Positions 1 through 5,930 of a DNA stretch of 12,870 bases are shown piece by piece. Below the pieces are notes generated by a model. It had not been told where the DNA came from. It worked only from the letters and a program-made list of their open reading frames with translations, and did not search any database. The DNA comes from an uncultured Clostridia bacterium. Its GTDB lineage: Bacteria > Bacillota > Clostridia > UBA1381 > UMGS1253. Every line of letters starts with the position of its first letter. Positions within the stretch are counted from its first letter, which is position 1. The translations under genes were made by a program, and so were the position numbers. The stretch covers positions 1 to 12,870 of the forward strand of contig CALAUK010000001.1 in NCBI GenBank assembly GCA_937892135.1, written 5' to 3'.

Positions 1-220
1 GGTTATCCCATACGGAATCAAAAAACACTTTTTTTGAGCTCGCCTCCGAAAGAACACTCACGGAATCATAAAAAAATCCGCTGTCGCCGTTTTTTATATA
101 GTTTAAAAACACAAAACCGCCCATTATCACTCCCACAACCGAGAAAATGAGATTTATCAAAACTCGCATACGGTTTTGATATACGTATTCACTAAGAAAA
201 CTTCTTCTTGCTTTTGTCAA
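1..220 (-). CDS. Membrane protein N-terminus, possibly stage II sporulation protein M (partial)
   Basis: The first 73 codons of a gene run off the low-coordinate edge of the window. The start is TTG at 220-218, preceded by GGGAGG at 236-231 with a 10-nt spacer; an in-frame TAA at 244-242 rules out any start further upstream. The product begins with a short basic segment (MTKARRSFLSEY), then one clear hydrophobic segment at about residues 19-41 ending in VGVIMGGFVFLNY, then a mostly polar stretch. This layout (short cytoplasmic N-terminus, a first helix with a G-x-I/V-x-G pattern, then a loop ending in an F-x-x-S-x-x-x-N motif) resembles clostridial SpoIIM, a multi-helix membrane protein of the engulfment complex. 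Only one helix is visible, so this is a resemblance and not a firm call; another small multi-pass membrane protein is possible. The terminator before it suggests its own transcript. Confidence 0.6.
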   Translation of the reverse strand, partial: MTKARRSFLSEYVYQNRMRVLINLIFSVVGVIMGGFVFLNYIKNGDSGFFYDSVSVLSEASSKKVFFDSVWDN

Positions 221-230
221 TTTCTTTCTT

Positions 231-236
231 CCTCCC
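231..236 (-). promoter_or_regulatory. Ribosome binding site deciding a TTG start
   Basis: GGGAGG lies 10 nt before TTG at 220-218. No ATG or GTG lies in frame between the upstream stop (244-242) and this TTG, and the next in-frame ATG is 18 codons in and would remove the basic N-terminus. The TTG is therefore the best-supported start. Confidence 0.6.
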
Positions 237-255
237 TCGACTTAACCTTTTTACA

Positions 256-287
256 GATATATGAAAAAAGAAAAAGCTTTATGACAA
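256..287 (-). promoter_or_regulatory. Possible promoter for the SpoIIM-like gene
   Basis: Two overlapping readings exist on the minus strand. One is vegetative: TTGTCA at 287-282, an 18-nt spacer, then CATATA at 263-258. The other resembles the mother-cell sigma-E pattern (about KMATATT, 14-15 nt, CATACAMT): TCATAAA at 284-278 and CATATATC at 263-256, with 16 nt between the ATA and CATA cores, matching 5 of 7 and 5 of 8 positions. The upstream half overlaps the U-tract of the ftsZ terminator. Either promoter would start transcription near 250, shortly before the ribosome binding site at 236-231. Neither match is strong in this AT-rich stretch. Confidence 0.25.
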
Positions 288-322
288 AACAAAAAAAGGC
301 AAGTCCAACAGGACTTGCCTTT
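285..322 (-). terminator. Intrinsic terminator after ftsZ
   Basis: Reading the minus strand, AAAGGCAAGTCC (322-311) is followed by a four-base loop TGTT and the perfect complement GGACTTGCCTTT (306-295). A T-rich tract (TTTTTTTG, then TTTTG) runs to about 285. The 12-bp stem with a tetraloop and U-tract is a textbook Rho-independent terminator. It starts 12 nt after the ftsZ stop codon and marks the 3' end of the dcw transcript. On the opposite strand the hairpin is followed by only three T residues, so it should work mainly in the minus direction. Confidence 0.95.
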
Positions 323-334
323 ATGTATTAAATC

Positions 335-1420
335 TTAGAAGTTTTTGTTCTTAAGAAATGGAGGAATATCCAAATCATCAAGATCAATATTTACATCGGT
401 ATCAAAACCTATGCCCTCACCGTCTGTCGTCTCTCCCACATTGGGTTTAAACACTCTTCTGGGAGCGCCGCCCTCAAAACCTGTTGCAACAACAGTAACT
501 CTGATTTCATCATCAAGATTTTCGTCAATAACAACACCGAAGATGATATCAGCATCTGTGTCAACAAGCTCGTTTGCAATCTGCATAACCTGATTTGCCT
601 CAAACATGCTAAGCTTCTTACCGCCTGTGATGTTAACCAAAACATTTCTTGCGCCGTTGATTGAAGTCTCAAGAAGGGGACTCTCGATTGCGCCCTTGAC
701 AGCATCTGCAGCCTTGTTGTCGCCTGTTGCAATGCCAACGCCCATGTGAGCAACGCCTGAATCAAGCATAGTTTTCTTAACGTCTGCAAAGTCTGCGTTA
801 ATATAACCTGAACCTACGATCATATCAGAAATACCCTGAACGCCCTGGCGAAGAATATCGTCAGCCATAAGGAATGTAGACTCAATTGTTGTATCCTTTT
901 CGATAATGTTTAAAAGATTATCGTTAGGAATTGTCATAATAGCGTCAACATTTTCCTTAAGCGCCTTTATACCTGCCTCAGCCTTAGCCATACGGGGACG
1001 ACCCTCAAAGCTAAAGGGCTTTGTTACGATTGCAACAGTTAAAATACCAAGCTGCTTTGCAATTCCTGCAATAACAGCGGCCGCACCTGTACCTGTTCCG
1101 CCGCCCATACCTGCTGTGATAAACACCATATCAGCGCCTTTAAGCATAGATTCTATTTCATCTGAGCTTTCCATAGCAGCCTTTTCACCGATTTCAGGAT
1201 TTGCACCTGCACCAAGACCGCGTGTAAGCTTTTCACCAATCTGCAATGTTACATTAGCCTTAGATCTTTTTAAAACCTGCGCATCTGTATTAACGGATAT
1301 AAAATCCACACAACGCACACCTGCGTCAACCATTCTGTTAACTGCATTATTTCCGCCGCCGCCTACACCGACAACTTTAATTTTGGCAACTCTGCCTTCT
1401 TCGATAGCAATATCAAACAC
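335..1420 (-). CDS. ftsZ: Cell division protein FtsZ
   Basis: Tubulin-like GTPase that polymerises at midcell into the Z ring and recruits the division machinery. The 361-residue product has the N-terminal nucleotide-binding start GVGGGGNNAVNRM (residues 18-30), the tubulin signature GGGTGTG (107-113), the catalytic T7 loop NADFADVK (208-215, with D210 and D213) and the C-terminal conserved peptide DLDIPPFLKNK that binds membrane tethers such as FtsA or SepF. The start is GTG at 1420-1418, with GGGAGGAG ending 9 nt before it; the resulting N-terminus matches the usual FtsZ length. The variable linker between the globular domain and the C-terminal peptide is only about 33 residues, shorter than in Bacillus. 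It is the last gene of the cluster, 48 nt after sbp, and is followed at once by the terminator. No ftsA precedes it. Confidence 0.98.
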   Translation of the reverse strand: MFDIAIEEGRVAKIKVVGVGGGGNNAVNRMVDAGVRCVDFISVNTDAQVLKRSKANVTLQIGEKLTRGLGAGANPEIGEKAAMESSDEIESMLKGADMVFITAGMGGGTGTGAAAVIAGIAKQLGILTVAIVTKPFSFEGRPRMAKAEAGIKALKENVDAIMTIPNDNLLNIIEKDTTIESTFLMADDILRQGVQGISDMIVGSGYINADFADVKKTMLDSGVAHMGVGIATGDNKAADAVKGAIESPLLETSINGARNVLVNITGGKKLSMFEANQVMQIANELVDTDADIIFGVVIDENLDDEIRVTVVATGFEGGAPRRVFKPNVGETTDGEGIGFDTDVNIDLDDLDIPPFLKNKNF

Positions 1421-1468
1421 TTTACTGCTCCTCCCTTAACTCTCATATGTTAGTCAAATTTCTTTCCG

Positions 1469-1846
1469 TTAAAAGTCAAATTTTGAATCTTCCTCTTCTA
1501 TTGTAACCTTTTTTTCCGATTTATTCAAGAGAAATCTTCGAATTATTGAAAAATTTTTTAAAATTCTTGCTCCAAGCACCACAATTGCGGCAAAAATCAG
1601 CTCTAAACCTATTGTTTTTCCAATATATACCAGCAAAAGCACCGCCAAAGAATTAAAAATAATGCTGGTTGCAAGAATATTTAAATCAAACTTCTTGGTG
1701 GCCAAAGAGGATACGGCTCCGAAAACCGCATCAAAAATTACCAAAATAACCGCCGCTGAATAAACAGAATACTCAGGCGGTATTGTTATGTTAAGCCCGA
1801 GCGCTAAGCTTATGCCAACCAGACAGCCTATGATTATACCCGTCAT
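1469..1846 (-). CDS. sbp: Small basic protein Sbp (DUF1290 family)
   Basis: A 125-residue integral membrane protein of the small basic protein family, found next to ftsZ in many Gram-positive bacteria; its molecular role is not established. About three to four hydrophobic segments are visible (roughly residues 2-20, 27-45, 56-76 and 78-95). The family pattern is clear: an early GxxxGxxLGL-type helix, IPPEYSVYSAAVILVIFDAV, then KFD, then the basic motif GARILKNFSIIRR (92-104). The C-terminal tail beyond residue 108 turns acidic (EEEDSKFDF), despite the family name. The start ATG (1846-1844) overlaps the TGA of the upstream DUF881 gene as ATGA, and the ribosome binding site GGGGAGGTGG (1860-1851) lies inside the end of that gene. 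The overlap suggests translational coupling of the two proteins. Confidence 0.9.
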   Translation of the reverse strand: MTGIIIGCLVGISLALGLNITIPPEYSVYSAAVILVIFDAVFGAVSSLATKKFDLNILATSIIFNSLAVLLLVYIGKTIGLELIFAAIVVLGARILKNFSIIRRFLLNKSEKKVTIEEEDSKFDF

Positions 1847-2592
1847 CTCGCCACCTCCCCATTTTCTGTGGGCGACGCGTATTCGGCTTCAAACAGCCCC
1901 GAATATGCGGGCAAAACCACCTTACTCTTTGTCTCAATCTTCACGCCTATGTTATAAGATGAAAACATATCAACTATTCCGCCCGGCGTAGTAAGTGCAT
2001 TTTTTAAAGTTTTCGAGTTTCCTATTGCGTAAACCTCAAAAGGCGGCGCGGTGTATTTTCCGTTTATCTGAATAGACGGACCAACACAGCGAATGGAGCT
2101 TGTTGAAACAATTCTTTGCCCGTTTATTGAAAATGCCTCAGCTCCCGCCGCAGAAAGCTCAGTTATCAAAAGCCTTAAATCACTGTCATGAATTATAAAA
2201 TCCTCAATAAAGCCTGCCTCTTCTAAAGCATCTTTACTTTCCGACAATGTAAGCTTTATTCCCTCGCCACTAACCTCGCAAAGACCTGCAAGCACTTCCG
2301 CACGCCTTAACTGCGCAGAAAGGATTTCCTCGTAATCTCCCTCTTCTTCTGCAACACGCCTGTATTCTTCTATATCATTCTGCGCCGCAGTAAGATTAAT
2401 CTTAAGGTTTGCATTTTCCTCTTTAAGATTTACATTTTCCTCTCTTAACAGATTATTTGCCTGTTCAAAAGTAAGACTTACATTTGTTTCGTTTTTTCTG
2501 ACACTTCTCGCCTGAACGACAACTGCAAAAGATAACACACAGCACAAAATTCCTAGCCAAATCTGCGCCTTTATTTTCTCTTTTTTATTCAT
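1843..2592 (-). CDS. DUF881 family membrane-anchored protein
   Basis: A 249-residue protein with a single N-terminal membrane segment (about residues 11-28), a likely coiled coil rich in Asn, Leu and Glu (about 40-85), and an extracytoplasmic DUF881 domain (about 95-230). The family core is plain: HDSDLRLLITELSAAGAEAF (135-154), then SINGQRI, RCVGPSIQINGKYTAPPFEV and AIGNSKTL. The protein should sit outside the membrane, anchored by its N-terminus. The function of DUF881 is not settled; in B. subtilis, the related YlxW and YlxX lie by ftsZ and sbp, and the position implies a division or envelope role. The ATG is preceded by GAGGGG that overlaps the ftsQ stop codon, with an 8-nt spacer. It overlaps sbp by 4 nt. 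Confidence 0.88.
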   Translation of the reverse strand: MNKKEKIKAQIWLGILCCVLSFAVVVQARSVRKNETNVSLTFEQANNLLREENVNLKEENANLKINLTAAQNDIEEYRRVAEEEGDYEEILSAQLRRAEVLAGLCEVSGEGIKLTLSESKDALEEAGFIEDFIIHDSDLRLLITELSAAGAEAFSINGQRIVSTSSIRCVGPSIQINGKYTAPPFEVYAIGNSKTLKNALTTPGGIVDMFSSYNIGVKIETKSKVVLPAYSGLFEAEYASPTENGEVAR

Positions 2593-2604
2593 CGCACTTT
2601 CCCC

Positions 2605-3492
2605 TCAGACGTTTTCGCCTCCGCTCTCTTCTTCCGAAAGGTTTTCCTCCTCATCAGGCGTGCTTTCTTCTTCCGTCTCCTCCTCTTCAGGAGCATACAC
2701 ACTGGGCCTTACAAAAGTTCTGTCGGTATTTAAATAAACCTTTCCGGGAATACGAAGGTCTAAAGTTCCCATTTCATTTTCGGCATTATCCGAAATTGCC
2801 TCCATCATAAGAGCTATCTTATAATCAAGGTCCGCGCTATCGCCGAAGAAGATATCATATCTTCCATCATAAATTCCCGTCACAGATGCAGAGTCCGAAA
2901 CATCTATCATATCAATTTTTTCCTGTATGCCGATTTTGTCGATTGCTGTAGCATACATAACTATTATATCAAACTTTTCGGCATAGTCAATGTTTATTTT
3001 TTCCCCTATAACACTTTTTGTAACTTTTACGCCCAAAATCTCGGGAACCTTTGTGGGAATTTCGTATGTTACATTTATAACTTCTCCGTCACGGTCAAAC
3101 AAAACTGCATTTTTGTCAGACATAATATATCCGCAAACGTCTGCCTCCGAAACCTTAATATTTACAGTTCCGGGAAGTGTTCTTGATACTTTTGCTTCCT
3201 TTACATAAGGAAGAGTTTCAACTCTCTTTTTAATAAGCTTTTTATCTATTGAAAATATTTTTTCTTCCTTGTCAAGACCTAAAGAATTTTGAATATCACT
3301 TTCAGTTACCCAGCTGTTTCCCGTAACCTTTATTTTTCTTACATTAAACAAAGGTGTAACCAAAGTTATTAAAACCATCGAAAGAATAATAACAATCAAA
3401 AAAAGAACAGACATCATAAAAGCAAACGCCCTTTTCTTTTTTTCCTGGCGCTTGCGGTGTCTTATAGCAATTTCTTTTGTGCCTTTTTCCAC
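2605..3492 (-). CDS. ftsQ: Cell division protein FtsQ/DivIB
   Basis: A bitopic division protein that, with FtsL and DivIC/FtsB, activates septal peptidoglycan synthesis by FtsW and its class B PBP. The 295-residue product has a highly basic cytoplasmic N-terminus (RHRKRQEKKKR), one membrane segment (about 23-46), and then a POTRA domain opening with NVRKIKVTGNSWVTESDI (about 50-117). Typical POTRA elements follow (LPYVKEAKVSRTLPGTVNIKV), then the beta domain to about residue 265. The last 27 residues (269-295) form a strongly acidic tail with 14 Glu and 1 Asp. The start is GTG at 3492-3490, 6 nt after the murA stop, with GAGAGG lying inside the end of murA. An ATG that overlaps the murA stop at 3502-3500 is in another frame and is not the start. 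Confidence 0.92.
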   Translation of the reverse strand: MEKGTKEIAIRHRKRQEKKKRAFAFMMSVLFLIVIILSMVLITLVTPLFNVRKIKVTGNSWVTESDIQNSLGLDKEEKIFSIDKKLIKKRVETLPYVKEAKVSRTLPGTVNIKVSEADVCGYIMSDKNAVLFDRDGEVINVTYEIPTKVPEILGVKVTKSVIGEKINIDYAEKFDIIVMYATAIDKIGIQEKIDMIDVSDSASVTGIYDGRYDIFFGDSADLDYKIALMMEAISDNAENEMGTLDLRIPGKVYLNTDRTFVRPSVYAPEEEETEEESTPDEEENLSEEESGGENV

Positions 3493-3498
3493 TTAGTT

Positions 3499-4752
3499 TC
3501 ATCCTCTCTTATCTCTTGTTATGTTAGCTCCCATCTCCGAAAGATTTTCGCAAAAGTTTTCGTATCCTCTGTCTATATAATGAATATCTGATATTTCTGT
3601 TGTTCCTCTTGAGGCTAAAGCCGCAACAACAAGGCTCGCTCCGCCTCTTAAGTCGGAGGCATTAACTTTAGCGCCCGAAAGTTCATCTTTTCCTATAATA
3701 ACACAAGTTTTTCCAAAAACGTGAACCTCAGCTCCAAGCTTTGAAAGCTCATCTAAGTGCCTGAAGCGGTTTTGGAAAATGTTTTCCGTAAACACGCTCG
3801 TCGCCTTTGACGTTGCCGCAAGAGCCGTAAACAAAGGCAGCGCATCTGTTGGAAATCCGGGATATGGCATTGTTGAAACCATTATGGGATTAAGTCTCCC
3901 GTTTGATATAACCTTTATTTTCTCCTCGGAAGCTATTATTTTAGCTCCCATCTGTTCAAAGGAAGACAAAATAGATTCCATATGACTTTTTCTTACGCCA
4001 TACACACTTACCTCGCCGCCACATGAAAGCGCACACGCCATATACGTTGCCGCCGCAATTCTGTCTGCGTCAATCCTGAATGTTACATCGTTTAGTTTTT
4101 CTACGCCGGTTATATGTATAACTCCTGTGCCTGCTCCTGATATTTTTGCGCCCGCCTTATTTAAAAAGTTCTGAAGGCACACAATTTCAGGCTCCTTTGC
4201 GCCGTTTATAATTCTCGTCTGTCCGGGCGAAAAAACTGCGGCAAGCATAGCGTTTTCCGTTGCCCCAACGCTTGGAAAGCTTAAAACAATATCTGCACTC
4301 TCGCTCTTTCCCGAAAGCTCTATGTAACCTCCCGAGCACGATGCCTTTATTCCAAGCTTTTTAAAAGCATCAATGTGCATATCAATGGGCCTTGGCCCTA
4401 GCTCACATCCGCCTGGAAGAGCTAATTTTGCCTCTTTAAACCTTGAATACAAAGCACCTGCAAATGTAACACTGCAGCGAAGCTTTCCCGTAAGAGCCTC
4501 TCCTATGGGTCTGTTTTTAACATTTCTAAGGTCCATAGAAAGCGTGTTTTTATTAAACTCGCACTCGCCGCCAAGACTTTCAATGATTTCTATCACCGCG
4601 TAAATATCCGAAAGACGCGGGCAATTTTCTATAACGCACTTTCCGTCTATCAAAAGCGCCGCACTTATTATAGGAAGTGCCGCATTTTTTGAGCCCTGCA
4701 CCAGAATATTTCCGCTTAAGGGCCCACTTTCACTTATTTTTATACAAGCCAT
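3499..4752 (-). CDS. murA: UDP-N-acetylglucosamine 1-carboxyvinyltransferase MurA
   Basis: Cytoplasmic enzyme that transfers enolpyruvate from PEP to UDP-GlcNAc, the first committed step of peptidoglycan synthesis and the target of fosfomycin. The 417-residue product has the full EPSP-synthase fold length. Visible landmarks are GSKNAALP (20-27, catalytic Lys22), the loop PGGCELGPRPIDMH (113-126) with the PEP-binding and fosfomycin-sensitive Cys116, the acidic residue in YPGFPTDALPL (Asp303), and RFRHLDEL and HYIDRGYENF near the C-terminus. Having Cys rather than Asp at 116 predicts fosfomycin sensitivity at the target level. The segment before the Cys reads TFAGALYSRF where many MurA proteins have a GPLLARF-type sequence, so this is a divergent branch. 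The start ATG has GGAGGTGG with good spacing, and the gene follows a 65-nt gap holding a palindrome. Confidence 0.96.
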   Translation of the reverse strand: MACIKISESGPLSGNILVQGSKNAALPIISAALLIDGKCVIENCPRLSDIYAVIEIIESLGGECEFNKNTLSMDLRNVKNRPIGEALTGKLRCSVTFAGALYSRFKEAKLALPGGCELGPRPIDMHIDAFKKLGIKASCSGGYIELSGKSESADIVLSFPSVGATENAMLAAVFSPGQTRIINGAKEPEIVCLQNFLNKAGAKISGAGTGVIHITGVEKLNDVTFRIDADRIAAATYMACALSCGGEVSVYGVRKSHMESILSSFEQMGAKIIASEEKIKVISNGRLNPIMVSTMPYPGFPTDALPLFTALAATSKATSVFTENIFQNRFRHLDELSKLGAEVHVFGKTCVIIGKDELSGAKVNASDLRGGASLVVAALASRGTTEISDIHYIDRGYENFCENLSEMGANITRDKRG

Positions 4753-4765
4753 CTAAGCCACCTCC

Positions 4766-4793
4766 GCATATTATAAAACATTACATAATATGC
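4766..4793 (-). repeat. Intercistronic palindrome before murA, with -10-like sequences
   Basis: On the minus strand, GCATATTAT (4793-4785) and ATAATATGC (4774-4766) form a perfect 9-bp inverted repeat around a 10-nt centre. The right arm ends directly at the murA ribosome binding site (GGAGG, 4765-4761). Two -10-like hexamers lie within it: TATTAT (4790-4785) and TATAAT (4775-4770). Neither has a good -35 about 17 nt upstream (TAGCAC and ATAAAG), and a transcript from TATAAT would begin inside the ribosome binding site. It could be an operator, a weak internal promoter, or an mRNA hairpin affecting murA translation or transcript processing. There is no U-tract, so it is not a standard terminator. 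Confidence 0.55.
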
Positions 4794-4817
4794 TTTATGG
4801 CTCATTTGTGCTACCCG

Positions 4818-5930
4818 TTATCGGAGAAGGCAATTCTCCAAAAGCGCATAAATCTTATCCGAGGCATCTGTTATGCCCATTTTTTTCGCATTCTCTTCAA
4901 GTGATGCTCTGTAAGACGAGGACGAAATTATCTTTTCAATCTTTTCAAAGAAAACCTCATCTGTAAGATTTTTTTCTTCAATTACCAATGCCGCTCCGTT
5001 TTTTTCCAAAAGCTCTGCATTTGTAAACTGGTGATTATGGGCCACATTGGGTGACGGTATTAATACCGACGCCTTACCCGCCGCCATAATTTCACTAATC
5101 GAAATCGCACCCGCTCTCCCGATTACCACATCCGCCGCGGCCATAACCTCTGCCATATTGTATATATAAGGAGTTACAATGATATTCTTGTGTTTTTCAA
5201 GGTCAATATTTTCTTCTTTAAACCTTTTTTCAATCTCTTCAAAATTTCTTGTACCCGTTCCGAAAAGAAGCTGCACCTTTTTTTCTTCACTGATTATTCT
5301 TTTGATATAATTAAAAACAGCATCGTTTATCTTAGCCGCGCCAAGGCTTCCGCCAAAGGCAAGAATAAAAGGACTCTCGTCAAGGCCTAAGCTTTCTCTT
5401 GCGCTTTGCTTTTTTGCTAAAATTATATCACTTCTTATGGGGTTTCCCGTAAGGAAGCATTTTTCTTTATATTTTAAAAGCTCTTTTGTTTTTTCAAAGC
5501 TAATTAAAACACATGTTGCATCCTTTTCGCTCATTTTAACCGTAACACCGGGGTAAACATTCTGCTCGTGAATAACAGACGGGATTTTTAAAAGCTTTGC
5601 CGCTTTCATAACAGGTCCGCTTACATATCCGCCCGTGCAAACAACGATGTCGGGTTTAAATTTCTTCATTATTCTTTTTGCCGTAAAGATTGCAGAAAAT
5701 GCCTTAAAAAGCACAACTGCATTTTTAGCCGTAAGCTTTCTTTTAAAGCCCTCAACATCGATAAATTCTATATCATAGCCCGCATTAGAAACGAGCTTTT
5801 CTTCCATATTTCCTTTTTTTCCTATAAATAAAATCTCGGAAGAAGGATTTTTCTCCTTTGCTTTTCCCGCAATCGCCAAAGCAGGATTTATATGCCCCGC
5901 GGTACCTCCGCCGGCAAGCAGAATTCTCAT
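4818..5930 (-). CDS. murG: UDP-GlcNAc:lipid I N-acetylglucosaminyltransferase MurG
   Basis: Membrane-associated GT-B glycosyltransferase that converts lipid I to lipid II on the cytoplasmic face. The 370-residue product has the N-terminal glycine-rich loop GGGTAGHINPALA (7-19), VCTGGYVSGP (97-106), HEQN (121-124), a second glycine-rich loop FGGSLGA (192-198), and the UDP-GlcNAc site region GRAGAISISEIMAAGK (271-286) with IPSPNVAHNHQFTNA (291-305). The frame is open upstream to an ATG at 5972, but the true start is ATG at 5930-5928. That start places MRILLAGGGTAGH at the N-terminus as in the family, and GAGGAGG lies 7 nt before it. The ATG overlaps the ftsW TGA as ATGA, implying translational coupling. 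Confidence 0.97.
   Translation of the reverse strand: MRILLAGGGTAGHINPALAIAGKAKEKNPSSEILFIGKKGNMEEKLVSNAGYDIEFIDVEGFKRKLTAKNAVVLFKAFSAIFTAKRIMKKFKPDIVVCTGGYVSGPVMKAAKLLKIPSVIHEQNVYPGVTVKMSEKDATCVLISFEKTKELLKYKEKCFLTGNPIRSDIILAKKQSARESLGLDESPFILAFGGSLGAAKINDAVFNYIKRIISEEKKVQLLFGTGTRNFEEIEKRFKEENIDLEKHKNIIVTPYIYNMAEVMAAADVVIGRAGAISISEIMAAGKASVLIPSPNVAHNHQFTNAELLEKNGAALVIEEKNLTDEVFFEKIEKIISSSSYRASLEENAKKMGITDASDKIYALLENCLLR

Noticed and set aside
906..1439. A 177-codon open frame on the plus strand
   Set aside because: It lies entirely antisense to ftsZ, has low-complexity Ala, Pro and Ile content typical of a shadow frame, and matches no family I recognise.
1429..1457. TTGACT at 1457-1452 before ftsZ as a promoter -35
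   Set aside because: The position 17 nt downstream is GGAGGA, the ftsZ ribosome binding site, so there is no -10.
3490..3502. ATG at 3502-3500 overlapping the murA TGA as a start for ftsQ
   Set aside because: It is out of frame with ftsQ, despite looking like an ATGA coupling site; the in-frame start is GTG at 3492.
4752..4765. Shared initiation motif GGAGGTGGC before murA and sbp
   Set aside because: Nine identical bases that match the anti-Shine-Dalgarno sequence are expected by selection for ribosome binding, so this is not evidence of a duplication.
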